From NCBI RefSeq assembly GCF_000196015.1, contig NC_007973.1:62001-126000 (forward strand): a stretch of 64,000 nt of DNA. The letters are read 5' to 3'. Both the position numbers and the translations under genes were made by a program. The notes under the pieces are model-generated. The model searched no databases, was not told where the DNA came from, and saw nothing but the letters and a program-made list of their open reading frames with translations. Below, piece after piece: positions 18,485 to 27,191 of the stretch (position 1 is the stretch's first letter; each line of letters opens with the position of its first letter). The DNA is from Cupriavidus metallidurans CH34. GTDB taxonomy: Bacteria; Pseudomonadota; Gammaproteobacteria; Burkholderiales; Burkholderiaceae.

Positions 18485-19342
18485 ATGTCAGAAGCCCCCG
18501 ACCGTTCCCCATCCGCCCCCGACTGGCGCATCGATGCCGATTTCCTGCATCTCGAGCTTGGAGCAGGTGCCGCGCACGCCTGGGCCGTCGAGGTGGTCGA
18601 GGAAACCGGCTCGACCAATGCCGACCTGACACAGGCCTGCCGCGCCGCGCCCTGGTCGGACGACGCGTGCAGCGTGCGGGTGGCCTATCGCCAGACAGCA
18701 GGCCGTGGTCGGCATGGCCGCCCGTGGCGGGGGCAAGCCGGCCTGACTTTCTCGGTGGCGATGCCGCTGGCGCTGTCGCCGGCGCGCCTGAGCGGACTGA
18801 GTCTCGCCGTGGGACTGGCGTTGGCCGAGGCGCTGGAGGACGTGGACCCGGCGCTTGGCGCGCGCGTTGGCCTGAAATGGCCGAACGATCTCCAGATCGA
18901 CGGCCGCAAGCTGTCGGGCATCCTGATCGAATCGGTGCCTGCCGGGCCGGAGCGGGTCTGGGTGGTGATCGGCATTGGCCTGAATCTGGTGCGTGACCCG
19001 GCGATGGAAGCCGCCCTGGGCCGCGATCTGGCTGGCGTGGCCGAGGCCATGACGACGTTTGATCCGCAGCGGGACCCGACGCGCATCCTGGCTGCGATCG
19101 CGAACCGGCTGGCGCGGATGCGCGAGGCATTCCTGGTGGATGGCTTCGCGCCGATGGCGGCGCGCTGGTCTGCGCGGGATGCATTTCGCGATGAGCCGGT
19201 GCGCCTGCTGCACGATGGCGTGGTGCAGGCCGAAGGGCTGGCGCGTGGTGTGGATGGCGAAGGCTACCTGCTGCTGCACACGCCCGAGGGGCTGCAGCGC
19301 ATCGCCAGTGGCGAAGTCTCGCTGCGCGGAGCCAGTGCATGA
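18485..19342 (+). CDS. birA: Biotin--[acetyl-CoA-carboxylase] ligase, lacking the DNA-binding domain
   Basis: BirA activates biotin to biotinyl-AMP and attaches it to carboxylase lysines. The 285-residue protein shows the ligase motifs: [10 protein letters not shown], the adenylate-binding [28 protein letters not shown] with the biotin-contacting Lys, and a C-terminal domain ([23 protein letters not shown]). There is no N-terminal winged helix, so this is a class I enzyme that cannot act as the biotin repressor. It overlaps coaX by four bases (ATGA). Confidence 0.92.
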
Positions 19343-20172
19343 GTCGGCTCCTGATCGACATCGGCAACACACGCCTCAAATGGGCGTGGTGCGATGACGC
19401 GCCCGTGGCTGCGGAGCATGTCGTCGAGGGTGGCGCGGTCCTGCCCTCACCTTGGCGACACGGCGGCGCGGCGGCGCACGCCGTGCCTGCCGAGCGCTCG
19501 GCGCTGGTCGGCACATGGCGGCAACTTGCCGCCGGGACCACGCCCGAGATCTGGATTGCCAACGTGGCCGGCCCGACCATCGCGGCGGCCATGGAAGCCG
19601 TGATGGAGGATGCATTTGGCGCGGTGTCGCCACATTGGGTACGTACCACGGCCGCGCACGGCGACCTCGTCAACGGCTATCGCGAGCCCACGCAGCTTGG
19701 CGTGGACCGTTGGGTCGGCAGTATCGGGGCGCACCGGTGGTTGCCCGGCGAGACCCTGCTGATCGTGACGGCGGGCACGGCCACCACACTCGATATCGTC
19801 ACGGCCACGGCGGATGGCGCCCGCTTCGAGGGTGGGCTGATCTTGCCCGGCCTTGAACTGATGCTCGGCACGCTGGCCCGCAATACTGCGCAATTGCCTG
19901 AACTCGATGTGCTCGACACCGGCGCGGGCGCCGAACGAGCTGTTCGGGCGTTGGGCGCGGACAACACTCACGATGCGATCGCGGCGGGCTGTCTGGCCGC
20001 GCAGGCCGGTGCCATCGAGCGCTCCTGGCGTGCGCTCGCGGGACGCGGCCCGGTCCGCTGCCTGCTCTCGGGCGGCGCGCGGCACGCGGTGGCTGGCGCG
20101 CTCGCGATGCCGTTCGAGATGCACGATAATCTCGTGCTGCTCGGGTTGCACGCCATGGCGCTGCCTGCCTGA
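19339..20172 (+). CDS. coaX: Type III pantothenate kinase
   Basis: CoaX phosphorylates pantothenate, the first step of coenzyme A synthesis. The 277-residue protein belongs to the ASKHA fold: the N-terminal phosphate loop [14 protein letters not shown], the [12 protein letters not shown] motif and GTATTLDIV are all present, as is the late LLSGGARH. Type III enzymes are not inhibited by CoA and usually need a monovalent cation. Coupling to birA by overlapping codons is common in betaproteobacteria. Confidence 0.93.
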
Positions 20173-20214
20173 CATACCTGCGCAACCCCTATCCGTCGCC
20201 TGTCATTCGTCACC

Positions 20215-21009
20215 ATGCTCCGCAAAGGTTTCAACGCCCTGCTGCTGATCCTGCTGCTCGTCAACCTTTGGCTTGCGGCGGCCGTGGCCGGCAAGTTCGG
20301 TCCGGAACCACTGGCCGGCTGGGCAGAAAGCCCGCGCGAGCCGCAACGCCTGGGGCAGCAGGCGCGGGTGGAGCGGATGCAGATCCAGCCGCCGAGGGCG
20401 GCGGAGGCTGCGGACGCGGCAGTGGCTCCGGCATCGTCCCCGGCAGCGCCACGCGCGGCCCATCCGGCGGCCATCTCCAGCACCGCGCGGACATCCGCCG
20501 ATAGTTGCATGGAGGTGGGCGGCTTCACGGCGCAGAACGTGCAGCGCGCGATCGAGGACCTGAAGGCGATTGCCGTGACCGCACCCCTGCCGATGGAGCA
20601 GTTCGAGCGATCGGAGCAGGTGCGGTGGTGGGTTCATCTGCCGGCCCAGCCGACGCGCGAGAACGCCGATCGAAAGCTGGCGGAGCTGCGTCGCCGCAAG
20701 GTCACCGACGTATCGGTGGTGGCGGGCGAGAATCCCGAGTCGTACACGGTTTCGCTCGGACTGTTCCGTGACCGCGAGCGTGCCGACAAATTCCTGGAAG
20801 TATTGCGCGGGCAGGGCGTGCGCACCGCGCAGATCAGCGATGCGCCGAGAGCGATCGCGCGGCAGTGGCTGCGCGTGGCGCACGCCGACGATGCCGTGCG
20901 CGCGCGGATGGACGAAGTGAGGCTGCGCTATGGCGGTGATGTGCTGCAGGACTGCCGCCCGGTGACCCAGGCGCGCGGCGAGCCAGTCGCGACGCGTGCC
21001 GAGGGTTAA
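20215..21009 (+). CDS. SPOR domain-containing membrane protein
   Basis: A 264-residue protein with one N-terminal membrane helix (FNALLLILLLVNLWLAAAVAG), an Ala/Pro-rich linker, and a C-terminal region that looks like a SPOR domain at about residues 135-205 (WWVHLPAQPTRENADRKLAE, then VSLGLFRDRERADKFLEVLR). SPOR domains bind denuded peptidoglycan at the septum in many proteins. It follows coaX by 42 bases. Its TAA is immediately followed by a repeat of the dispersed family described below. Confidence 0.8.
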   Translation: MLRKGFNALLLILLLVNLWLAAAVAGKFGPEPLAGWAESPREPQRLGQQARVERMQIQPPRAAEAADAAVAPASSPAAPRAAHPAAISSTARTSADSCMEVGGFTAQNVQRAIEDLKAIAVTAPLPMEQFERSEQVRWWVHLPAQPTRENADRKLAELRRRKVTDVSVVAGENPESYTVSLGLFRDRERADKFLEVLRGQGVRTAQISDAPRAIARQWLRVAHADDAVRARMDEVRLRYGGDVLQDCRPVTQARGEPVATRAEG

Positions 21010-21124
21010 AAAGCGGGTTCAAAATGAAGCGAAGCAGTTCTGGCTAGACGAGGGGCTGCAGACAGTAGAAGTAGAACGGCAAGGCCCTGCAACGACGCCA
21101 GAATCTTCTTGAAACGGCTTCTAA
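21007..21124 (-). repeat. Dispersed palindromic repeat, copy 1 (short form)
   Basis: A 118-bp element between two convergent genes. Read on the minus strand it begins TTAGAAGCCGTTTCAAGAAG, continues with GATTCTGGCGTCGTTGC and ends with GCCAGAACTGCTTCGCTTC and ATTTTGAACC. This is the same order as the copy at 36607-36718. It starts at the TAA of the SPOR gene and ends nine bases before the rfaE2 stop. No open reading frame or transposase is present. Confidence 0.85.
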
Positions 21125-21132
21125 CACCCGGC

Positions 21133-21624
21133 TCAGCCGCCGCGTACCTTCGTCAGCAGCTTGGTGGTCGAGCGGTCGTGCAGGAACTGGATCGCGTATG
21201 CCTGTCCGCCCCAGCTACGCACCAGCCGCGTTTCCTCCAGCGTGTCGATGTCGTAGTCGCCGCCCTTCACGTAAACGTCCGGCCGCACCAGCCGGATCAG
21301 TTCCACCGGCGTCTTCTCGCGGAACATCGCCACCAGATCCACTGACGCGAGCGCGGCCAGCAGCGCCATGCGATCGGCATCGTGATTGAGCGGGCGATCG
21401 TTGCCCTTGCCGAGCATCTTCACCGAAGCGTCGCTGTTCACCCCGACCACCAGGCTGGCGCCCATCGCGCGCGCCTGCGCCAGATACGTGGCGTGGCCGC
21501 GATGGAGGATGTCGAACACGCCGTTGGTGAAGACCAGCGGGCGCGGCAGCTTTGCCACTGCGGCGTGCAGGGCCGCGACATCGTCGGCGGGGACCAGCTT
21601 GGATTCGAAGGCGGGTGCGTTCAT
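21133..21624 (-). CDS. rfaE2: D-glycero-beta-D-manno-heptose 1-phosphate adenylyltransferase
   Basis: This enzyme makes ADP-heptose precursor for the lipopolysaccharide inner core. The 163-residue protein is the stand-alone C-terminal half of HldE, with the nucleotidyltransferase HxGH motif in GVFDILHRGHATYL, then VVGVNSDASVKMLGKGNDR, and the C-terminal DRSTTKLLTKVR. The frame is open upstream to 22425, but that region is the antisense of the next gene; the ATG at 21624 begins the family sequence. A minus-strand terminator ends 11 bases before it, suggesting its promoter or readthrough lies very close. The kinase half (HldA) is not in the window. Confidence 0.93.
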   Translation of the reverse strand: MNAPAFESKLVPADDVAALHAAVAKLPRPLVFTNGVFDILHRGHATYLAQARAMGASLVVGVNSDASVKMLGKGNDRPLNHDADRMALLAALASVDLVAMFREKTPVELIRLVRPDVYVKGGDYDIDTLEETRLVRSWGGQAYAIQFLHDRSTTKLLTKVRGG

Positions 21625-21634
21625 GTGTCGTGGA

Positions 21635-21667
21635 GAAAGAAAAACCCCATCGTATCCGATGGGGTTT
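21635..21667 (-). terminator. Rho-independent terminator between the ferritin-like gene and rfaE2
   Basis: Read on the minus strand, AAACCCCATCG (21667-21657) pairs perfectly with CGATGGGGTTT (21652-21642) over 11 bp around a 4-base loop, followed by TTCTTTC. It should end transcripts of the ferritin-like gene (21702-22562). Its tail reaches to within about 11 bases of the rfaE2 start. Confidence 0.85.
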
Positions 21668-21701
21668 GGCATGCTCAGGTGCTCAAGCGGGGCCGGAACG
21701 C

Positions 21702-22562
21702 TCAGGCTTGGGCAGGTTGGGCACCGCCGCTCTGCAGGCTGATGTTCAGTTCCTTGCGGTAGCGGTTCAGGTCCTGCACCGTGTCGAACGTGCGCTCGAA
21801 CAGCAGCGACATGTTGTGCAGAATCCGCTCGATGACCTTCTTTTCCCAGATCTCGTCGAAGCGGATCTGTTCGTCGAGCCAGTGCTCGAGCCAGTCCGGA
21901 TCGGGCAGGCGGGACTGCACCGTGTCGTTCGGGAACAGCGCCTTGTTCACGTGCAGGTTGGTCGGGTGCAGCGGCTTTTCCGTGCGACGGGCCGACGCCA
22001 TCAGCACGCCGATCTTGGCGAACGCGGCACGCGCGTTGTCGCCAAACTGGTTCAGGTACTTCTTCATGTAGCGCAGGTAGGCGCCGCCATGGCGTGCCTC
22101 GTCCTGCGACAGCGTGCGGTAGATATGCTTGATCACCGGTTCCGAGTGCCATTCGGCGGCACGGCGGTACCAGTGGTTCAGGCGGATCTCGCCGCAAAAA
22201 TGCAGCATCAGCGTTTCCAGCGGCGGGGCCGGATCGAACTCGAAGCGCACGGCGTGCAGCTCTTCCTCGGTCGGCACCAGGTCCGGACGGAAACGGCGCA
22301 GGTACTCCATCAGCACCAGCGAGTGCTTCTGTTCCTCGAAGAACCAGATGCTCATGAACGCCGAAAAGTCGGAGTCGTGGCGGTTGTCGCGCAGAAACAT
22401 CTCCGTGGCGGGCAGGGCCGACCATTCGGTGATGGCATTCATGCGGATGGTTTTCGCCTGGTCGTCAGTGAGCAGGCTGGCGTCGAAGGTATCCCAGGGG
22501 ATGTCCTTGTCCATGTGCCAGCGGACCGCCTCCAACGATTTGAACAGTTCGGGGTAGAGCAT
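21702..22562 (-). CDS. Ferritin-like di-iron protein of unknown function
   Basis: A 286-residue, largely helical, soluble protein. Two ExxH-type metal motifs are visible, EEQKHSLVLMEYL (about residue 76) and DEARHGGAYLRYM (about residue 155), the pattern of a carboxylate-bridged di-iron centre as in ferritin-like proteins and acyl-ACP desaturases. Several further acidic and His residues lie between (LMLHFCGEIRLNHWYRRAAEWH). I cannot tell whether it is an oxygenase, desaturase-like enzyme or other oxidase. It has its own terminator at 21635-21667, so it is probably a single-gene unit. Confidence 0.75.
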   Translation of the reverse strand: MLYPELFKSLEAVRWHMDKDIPWDTFDASLLTDDQAKTIRMNAITEWSALPATEMFLRDNRHDSDFSAFMSIWFFEEQKHSLVLMEYLRRFRPDLVPTEEELHAVRFEFDPAPPLETLMLHFCGEIRLNHWYRRAAEWHSEPVIKHIYRTLSQDEARHGGAYLRYMKKYLNQFGDNARAAFAKIGVLMASARRTEKPLHPTNLHVNKALFPNDTVQSRLPDPDWLEHWLDEQIRFDEIWEKKVIERILHNMSLLFERTFDTVQDLNRYRKELNISLQSGGAQPAQA

Positions 22563-22691
22563 GCTAAGCCTTTGAAATTACGGGCGGATTCTACCAGACA
22601 AGAATTATTCTCGAATGATTTCTCTACTCCGTTGTAGCCCGGATCGTAGCGATTTCAATCAGATTGCCGGTTGTTGTCGCAAAAAGTGGCG

Positions 22692-23948
22692 CTATTGCGA
22701 CACTTCTGTCACTTCTTTTTTGGCCGGCGTGGTTTCCGGCACCACTCCATAGAGGAATGCGGCGATCTGGTCGCCCTGGGCGGCCGCGTCACGTTCGCCC
22801 AGCGCCAGCAAGGCCTGGGTGAACTCGGGTTCGAACAACAGATAGCTCGCGAACGCGGCGCCGCGCGCCTCGGTGCCGCCCAGTGGCGACAGGAACGCGC
22901 GCACGGTGCGTGGCAGGCGATTCAGGTGCTCGGCCGCGATGGCCTCGATCGGCTCGCTGGGTGAAATCGTCATGACCTGCACCGGGCGCCAGCCTTCGGT
23001 GTCGTTGGCCATCTCGGGCATCCGCGACAGCAGCCGGTTGATGTGCATGAGTCGCTCGATGTCGGCCTGCAGGCCATCCAGGAAGATGCTGGCCAGGGCT
23101 TGGCCGCCAACCTGCGCCAGCGACGGATAGCCGCCCGATGGCACGGTATCGAACCAGCCGGCCCGCTGGCGCGACGCGGCGCCGATGGCCAGGATGCGCG
23201 ACGCGCCAAGGTGAATCGCGGGTGACAGCGGCGACATCTGCCGCATCGTGCCGTCGCCGAACCATTCGTGATGGCCTTCGAGTTCGAGCGGTATGGCCGG
23301 GAACAGGAACGGAATCGAGGCCGATGCCAGCAGGTGATCGACGCCAATCGCGGACTCCACGGCCATGCGCTGGCTGCGTTGCCATCCGTGGATACGGCGG
23401 TGAGACTGATAAAACGTGACATGGCGGCCGGTGCTGTACGACAGCGCCGTGACCGCGAAGGCTTGCAGCACGCCGGCGTCCAGACTGGCCTGGACGCGCT
23501 CCGGCTCGAACAGCTCGGTCAGGAAGCTGCCGAGCGGCGCATTGTCGAATAGCGCGCGTGGCGATGACCGCCGCGTGACCCAGCCGAAGGCCAGCGAGGA
23601 CAGCCATCGCGCGCCGGAAACGCCCACGCGCAGCACGTCGGTCCGGTAGACGTCGTCGGCGTGCAGGCTGTGCCAGAGCGCTGACAGCTTGTCCGTGGCC
23701 GCGCGGAAGTCGGCGGCGCCGACCGCCAGGCCCGCGCCATTGATCGCACCCGCGGATGTCCCGGCGATGATGCCGAACGGCAGCGGGCAATGTGCCAGCC
23801 CAAGACGCGCGGCGATCTTCGCAATACCGGACAGCACACCGGCCTGGTACGCGGCCCGCGCGCCACCGCCCATCATCACCAGAGCGGTGCTCTGGCGCTG
23901 GCGGGCGCGGGCCGAGGCCTCCGCCGAATGTGCGGAGAGCGCGCTCAC
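22692..23948 (-). CDS. Patatin-like phospholipase
   Basis: A 418-residue patatin-family hydrolase with a Ser-Asp dyad. Near the N-terminus the oxyanion loop MMGGGARAAYQAGVLSG is followed by the nucleophile in GTSAGAING; the Asp lies in WFGDGTMRQ, which also shows the usual DG. Arg/Lys-rich segments follow. No signal peptide is seen, so a cytosolic location is likely. Its ATG overlaps the TGA of phaM (ATGA), so it is translated together with a polyhydroxybutyrate granule protein; a role at the granule surface is a reasonable guess but not shown by the sequence. Confidence 0.87.
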   Translation of the reverse strand: MSALSAHSAEASARARQRQSTALVMMGGGARAAYQAGVLSGIAKIAARLGLAHCPLPFGIIAGTSAGAINGAGLAVGAADFRAATDKLSALWHSLHADDVYRTDVLRVGVSGARWLSSLAFGWVTRRSSPRALFDNAPLGSFLTELFEPERVQASLDAGVLQAFAVTALSYSTGRHVTFYQSHRRIHGWQRSQRMAVESAIGVDHLLASASIPFLFPAIPLELEGHHEWFGDGTMRQMSPLSPAIHLGASRILAIGAASRQRAGWFDTVPSGGYPSLAQVGGQALASIFLDGLQADIERLMHINRLLSRMPEMANDTEGWRPVQVMTISPSEPIEAIAAEHLNRLPRTVRAFLSPLGGTEARGAAFASYLLFEPEFTQALLALGERDAAAQGDQIAAFLYGVVPETTPAKKEVTEVSQ

Positions 23949-24844
23949 TCGAACGTGTCCTCCGGCGTGCCGGGCGCTGGCGGGGTCTCAGGCTTGGCCG
24001 TCGATTTCCCGGCCGATGCCTTTCGGGCTGCGGGTTTCTTTGCAGCCGGCTTGCCCGATGTCTTCGCCGCCGGCTTTGTCGCCGATTTTGCGGATTTCCT
24101 GGCTACGGTCTTTGTTCCCGCCTTCTTCGTCCCGGACGTCTTCGCCCCCTTGGGTGCAGGACCGGACTTGTTATCGCCGGCGCTCGTGGTGCTCGTGGTG
24201 CTCGTGGTGCTCGTGGTGCTCGTAGCAGACTCGCTGCCTGCCGGGCTGGCGCCGAAGCCACCAAGGTTGCTGAACGGCGTGACATTGGCCGCCGCCGCCG
24301 CGCTGCTGGCGATCTGGTTGAACTGTTGCTGCATCAGGTCCCACCACAGCGATGCATTGGGCGGCACCTGGGCGGGTCCGGTGGAAGTGGCCGAGGCTTC
24401 GGCGCCGGATTCGGGCGGCGCGTCGATGTCGTCATCGGCGGGCTCGTCATTTTCCGCATCGGCTTGTGCTTCCGAGACCGTCTCGGCAGCGCCGTACTGG
24501 TGATGCGGTGCGGCGCTCGGGGCGCTGGCGGCGCGCGCCACGTTTTCCATCGCGCTCTGCATGGCATCGGGGGAGAGCGCGCTGCCAAACGTCTGCAGCG
24601 CTACCAGCGTGGCCCGTTGCACTTCAAGGCCCTGGATGGTCGTGCGCAGCAGGCTCGAGTTGAGCTGCAGCCAGCTTTCCACTGCCTTGAGGTCGTGAAT
24701 CCGCTTGTCGATGCCCTCGAGATCCATCGGGGGCGTCATCGCGCTCAGGCCGGGCATCAGCCCGCTGGGCATTCCGCTGCCGGAAGCCCAGAGCTTGCGA
24801 AGGAACTCGTAGCTGTTGGTGAAATCGGGTAACTGTCCGAACAT
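23945..24844 (-). CDS. phaM: PhaM-type polyhydroxyalkanoate granule regulatory protein
   Basis: In Cupriavidus necator PhaM activates PHB synthase and links granules to the nucleoid. This 299-residue protein has a conserved N-terminal half (MFGQLPDFTNSYEFLRKLW, then WLQLNSSLLRTTIQGLEVQR) and a low-complexity C-terminal half. The end is Lys/Ala/Pro-rich with repeated PAAKK/PAKKA-like motifs resembling histone H1, as expected for DNA binding. Between them a Thr-Thr-Ser run is encoded by a 9-bp tandem repeat (24182-24223). It lies between an enoyl-CoA hydratase and a patatin gene, with which it overlaps by four bases. Confidence 0.83.
   Translation of the reverse strand: MFGQLPDFTNSYEFLRKLWASGSGMPSGLMPGLSAMTPPMDLEGIDKRIHDLKAVESWLQLNSSLLRTTIQGLEVQRATLVALQTFGSALSPDAMQSAMENVARAASAPSAAPHHQYGAAETVSEAQADAENDEPADDDIDAPPESGAEASATSTGPAQVPPNASLWWDLMQQQFNQIASSAAAAANVTPFSNLGGFGASPAGSESATSTTSTTSTTSTTSAGDNKSGPAPKGAKTSGTKKAGTKTVARKSAKSATKPAAKTSGKPAAKKPAARKASAGKSTAKPETPPAPGTPEDTFE
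24182..24223. repeat. 9-bp tandem repeat inside phaM
   Basis: The unit GCTCGTGGT is repeated exactly four times (24182-24217), followed by a partial fifth copy. On the coding strand it gives repeated Thr-Thr-Ser. Being a multiple of three it can change length without breaking the frame, so the copy number may vary between strains. Confidence 0.95.
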
Positions 24845-24898
24845 GGTCGCGCAACTCCGTCTGACATGGTCGTCCCGAAACGTGAGCAGGACGACCGG

Positions 24899-25726
24899 TT
24901 ACTTGAATTCGGGCGGCCGCTTCTGACGCAGGCTCGCCATGCCTTCGTGCACGTCGGGGCCGGCAAAGCCCATGAATTCGAGCGCCAGCGAGGTATCGAA
25001 CGCGGGGCCGGCCATGCGCAGCCAGTTGTTGAGCGCGTACTTGGTCCAGCGGATGGCGGTCTGCGATCCGGCAGCAAGCCGGTTGGCCACCTCGAACGCT
25101 TTCGCGACCAGTTCGTCTTCTTCCACCGCCAGCGATACCAGGCCGATCCGCTCGGCTTCCTCGCCGCTGACCGACTCGCACAGCATCAGATAGTACTTGG
25201 CCTTGGCCATTCCGCACAGCAACGGCCAGACGATGGCGGCATGATCGCCGGCGGCCACACCCAGCCGGGTATGGCCATCCACGATGCGCGCGGTCTTTGC
25301 CGCGATCGAGATATCGGCCAGCAGCCCGGCTACCAGCCCCGCGCCAACGGCCGGGCCATGCATCGCGGAGACGATCGGCTTGTCGCAGTTGATGACGTTG
25401 TAGACCAGGTCGCGTGCCTCATGCCAGACGCGGGTGCGCGTCTCGAAATCGTTGGCCATCTCCTCGACCAGTCCGAGGTCGCCGCCGGCCGAGAAGCCCT
25501 TGCCTTCGCCACGGATCAGCGCCACGCGGATTTCGGGTTCCGCCGAAATATCACGCCAGATCTCGGCCAGTTCGCGGTGCATGGAGGCGTCGGCGGTGGC
25601 CAGTTTCTGGTTGGCCGATTGGGCCGCGCCCATGATCACCTCAAGGATGGGGCCGTGGCGGCGCAGGGTCAGGGCGCGATAGCGCGCAAGGCGCGGGGGC
25701 AGGGTATTGGCGTCGGAAGTGGTCAT
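24899..25726 (-). CDS. Enoyl-CoA hydratase/isomerase family protein
   Basis: A 275-residue crotonase-fold protein. The oxyanion-hole residues sit in GFSAGGDLG and the [13 protein letters not shown] segment. The glutamates of a classical hydratase are not clearly placed ([19 protein letters not shown]), so the reaction could be hydration, isomerisation or another CoA-ester chemistry. The start at 25726 ([13 protein letters not shown]) is preferred over the longer frame to 25951. phaM follows after 54 bases, so the pair may be co-transcribed and linked to PHB metabolism. Confidence 0.82.
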   Translation of the reverse strand: MTTSDANTLPPRLARYRALTLRRHGPILEVIMGAAQSANQKLATADASMHRELAEIWRDISAEPEIRVALIRGEGKGFSAGGDLGLVEEMANDFETRTRVWHEARDLVYNVINCDKPIVSAMHGPAVGAGLVAGLLADISIAAKTARIVDGHTRLGVAAGDHAAIVWPLLCGMAKAKYYLMLCESVSGEEAERIGLVSLAVEEDELVAKAFEVANRLAAGSQTAIRWTKYALNNWLRMAGPAFDTSLALEFMGFAGPDVHEGMASLRQKRPPEFK

Positions 25727-25899
25727 TTGGGCGGGTATCGAAGAAGTTTCGGGCCGCCGGGCAGGGGAACTGGATGTCCGAAAGAGGCGAAGGAGCGCGA
25801 AGGGACGCAAGGAAGACGCGTCGAATGCAATTCCCCGACCGGCTGGTCGGGGAATTATAGGCCCAGGAACGCCTGGCGCGGCAAGGCTTGCATGCCTTA

Positions 25900-26090
25900 G
25901 AGGCGCTATCAAAAAGATTCTGGCGTTGTTGCGCGGCCTTGGCCGGTCCACTTGTACTGTCTGCGGCCGCGCCCTTGCAGGGCGCGCATGTGCTCGCAGG
26001 CACGTGCCGTTCCGCAGGCGGCTCGCATACGAGCCGAAACCCCTGCGTCACCCTAGCCAGAACCGCTTCGCTTCATTTTGATAGCGCCTC
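25900..26090 (+). repeat. Dispersed palindromic repeat, copy 2 (long form)
   Basis: A 191-bp element in the gap between the enoyl-CoA hydratase start and the FAA hydrolase stop. Its ends are perfect 15-bp inverted repeats: GAGGCGCTATCAAAA (25900-25914) and TTTTGATAGCGCCTC (26076-26090). Inside are the conserved GATTCTGGCGTTGTTGC and GCCAGAACCGCTTCGCTTC arms, and an extra central module containing GCATGTG, CACGTGCC and GGCTCGCATACGAGCC. There is no coding capacity. The remaining 173 bases upstream (25727-25899) show nothing I can name. Confidence 0.88.
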
Positions 26091-26107
26091 TTATGGGCCG
26101 GTGCCCG

Positions 26108-27088
26108 TTATGGTGCGGCCACCACCTGGTCGATCGCGCCGAAGATCGACTTGTGTTCGGCGTCGAACATCTCGATACGGACGGCATCGCCGTACTTCAT
26201 GAACTCGGTCTCGGGTTTGCCGCCGTCGATCGTCTCGATCATGCGTTTTTCGGCGATACAGCAGTACCCCTTGCTGCGATCGACGTTCGAAATCGTGCCC
26301 GAGCCGACGATGCTGCCCGCGCGCACGTTGCGCGTCCTGCAGATGTGGGCAATCAGCTGGCCGAAGTCGAACACCATATCGGTGCCGCAGTCGGGCGAGC
26401 CCACCTTCTTGCTGTTCCAGTGGACCACCATCGGGCGATGCACGCGGCGCTCGCGCCAGGCGTCGCCGAGTTCGTCCGGCGTGACCGCCACCGGCGAAAA
26501 CGCCGTGGCGGGCTTGCTCTGGAAGAAGCCGAAACCCTTGCCGAGTTCGGCCGGGATCAGGTTGCGTAGCGAAACATCGTTGGCCAGCATCACCAGCCGG
26601 ATGGCCTCCCCGGCCTGGTCGGGGGTGGCGCCCATGCGCACGTCGCCGGTGATCACGGCCACTTCGGCCTCGAAATCGATGCCGAAGGCCTCGCTGGCGC
26701 AGACGATGTCGTCCTGCGGGCCGATGAAGTCGTCGGAGCCGCCCTGATACATCAGCGGGTCGGTCCAGAACTCGGGCGGCATCTCCGCGCCGCGCGCCTT
26801 GCGCACCAGTTCCACGTGGTTCACGTAGGCCGAGCCGTCGGCCCACTGGTACGCGCGCGGCAGCGGCGCCATGCAGTCCTTGGTCTGGAACGGGAACGGG
26901 TGGCGTGACCGGCCGGCGTTCAGCGCGTCATACAGGTCCTGGAGCTGCGGCGCGTAGAAGGCCCAGTCGTCGAGCACGGTCTGGAGCTTGCCTGCGATAT
27001 CGGTGGCGAAGTGCGCGGTTTTCAAGTCGCGCGAGACAACGACGAGCTGGCCGTCGCGCGAACCATCCTTCAGGGTGGCGAGTTTCAT
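26108..27088 (-). CDS. Fumarylacetoacetate hydrolase family protein
   Basis: A 326-residue enzyme of the FAH fold. The metal-binding acidic residues are seen in FEAEVAVITGDVRMG, with the conserved VMLANDVSLRN and SGTISN further on. Family members cleave or hydrate acylpyruvate-type intermediates of aromatic degradation; the length and N-terminal domain (MKLATLKDGSRDGQLVVVSR) fit a fumarylacetoacetase-like member of Burkholderiales. The start at 27088 is preceded by a short leader and diverges from an IclR gene, which probably controls it. The exact substrate cannot be read from the sequence. Confidence 0.87.
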   Translation of the reverse strand: MKLATLKDGSRDGQLVVVSRDLKTAHFATDIAGKLQTVLDDWAFYAPQLQDLYDALNAGRSRHPFPFQTKDCMAPLPRAYQWADGSAYVNHVELVRKARGAEMPPEFWTDPLMYQGGSDDFIGPQDDIVCASEAFGIDFEAEVAVITGDVRMGATPDQAGEAIRLVMLANDVSLRNLIPAELGKGFGFFQSKPATAFSPVAVTPDELGDAWRERRVHRPMVVHWNSKKVGSPDCGTDMVFDFGQLIAHICRTRNVRAGSIVGSGTISNVDRSKGYCCIAEKRMIETIDGGKPETEFMKYGDAVRIEMFDAEHKSIFGAIDQVVAAP

Positions 27089-27191
27089 GCGGAGTCGAAC
27101 ATAGGCAAATCGGATGGGCCACAGTCTACCGGAGCGGCGCGGGCGCACCGTATAGAATGGCCGGCAATACCGATACGCTTGCCAGGAACGC

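Noticed and set aside
25727..25951. Longer N-terminus for the enoyl-CoA hydratase
   Set aside because: The upstream frame is basic and Pro-rich without family similarity and reaches into repeat copy 2; the ATG at 25726 fits crotonase proteins.
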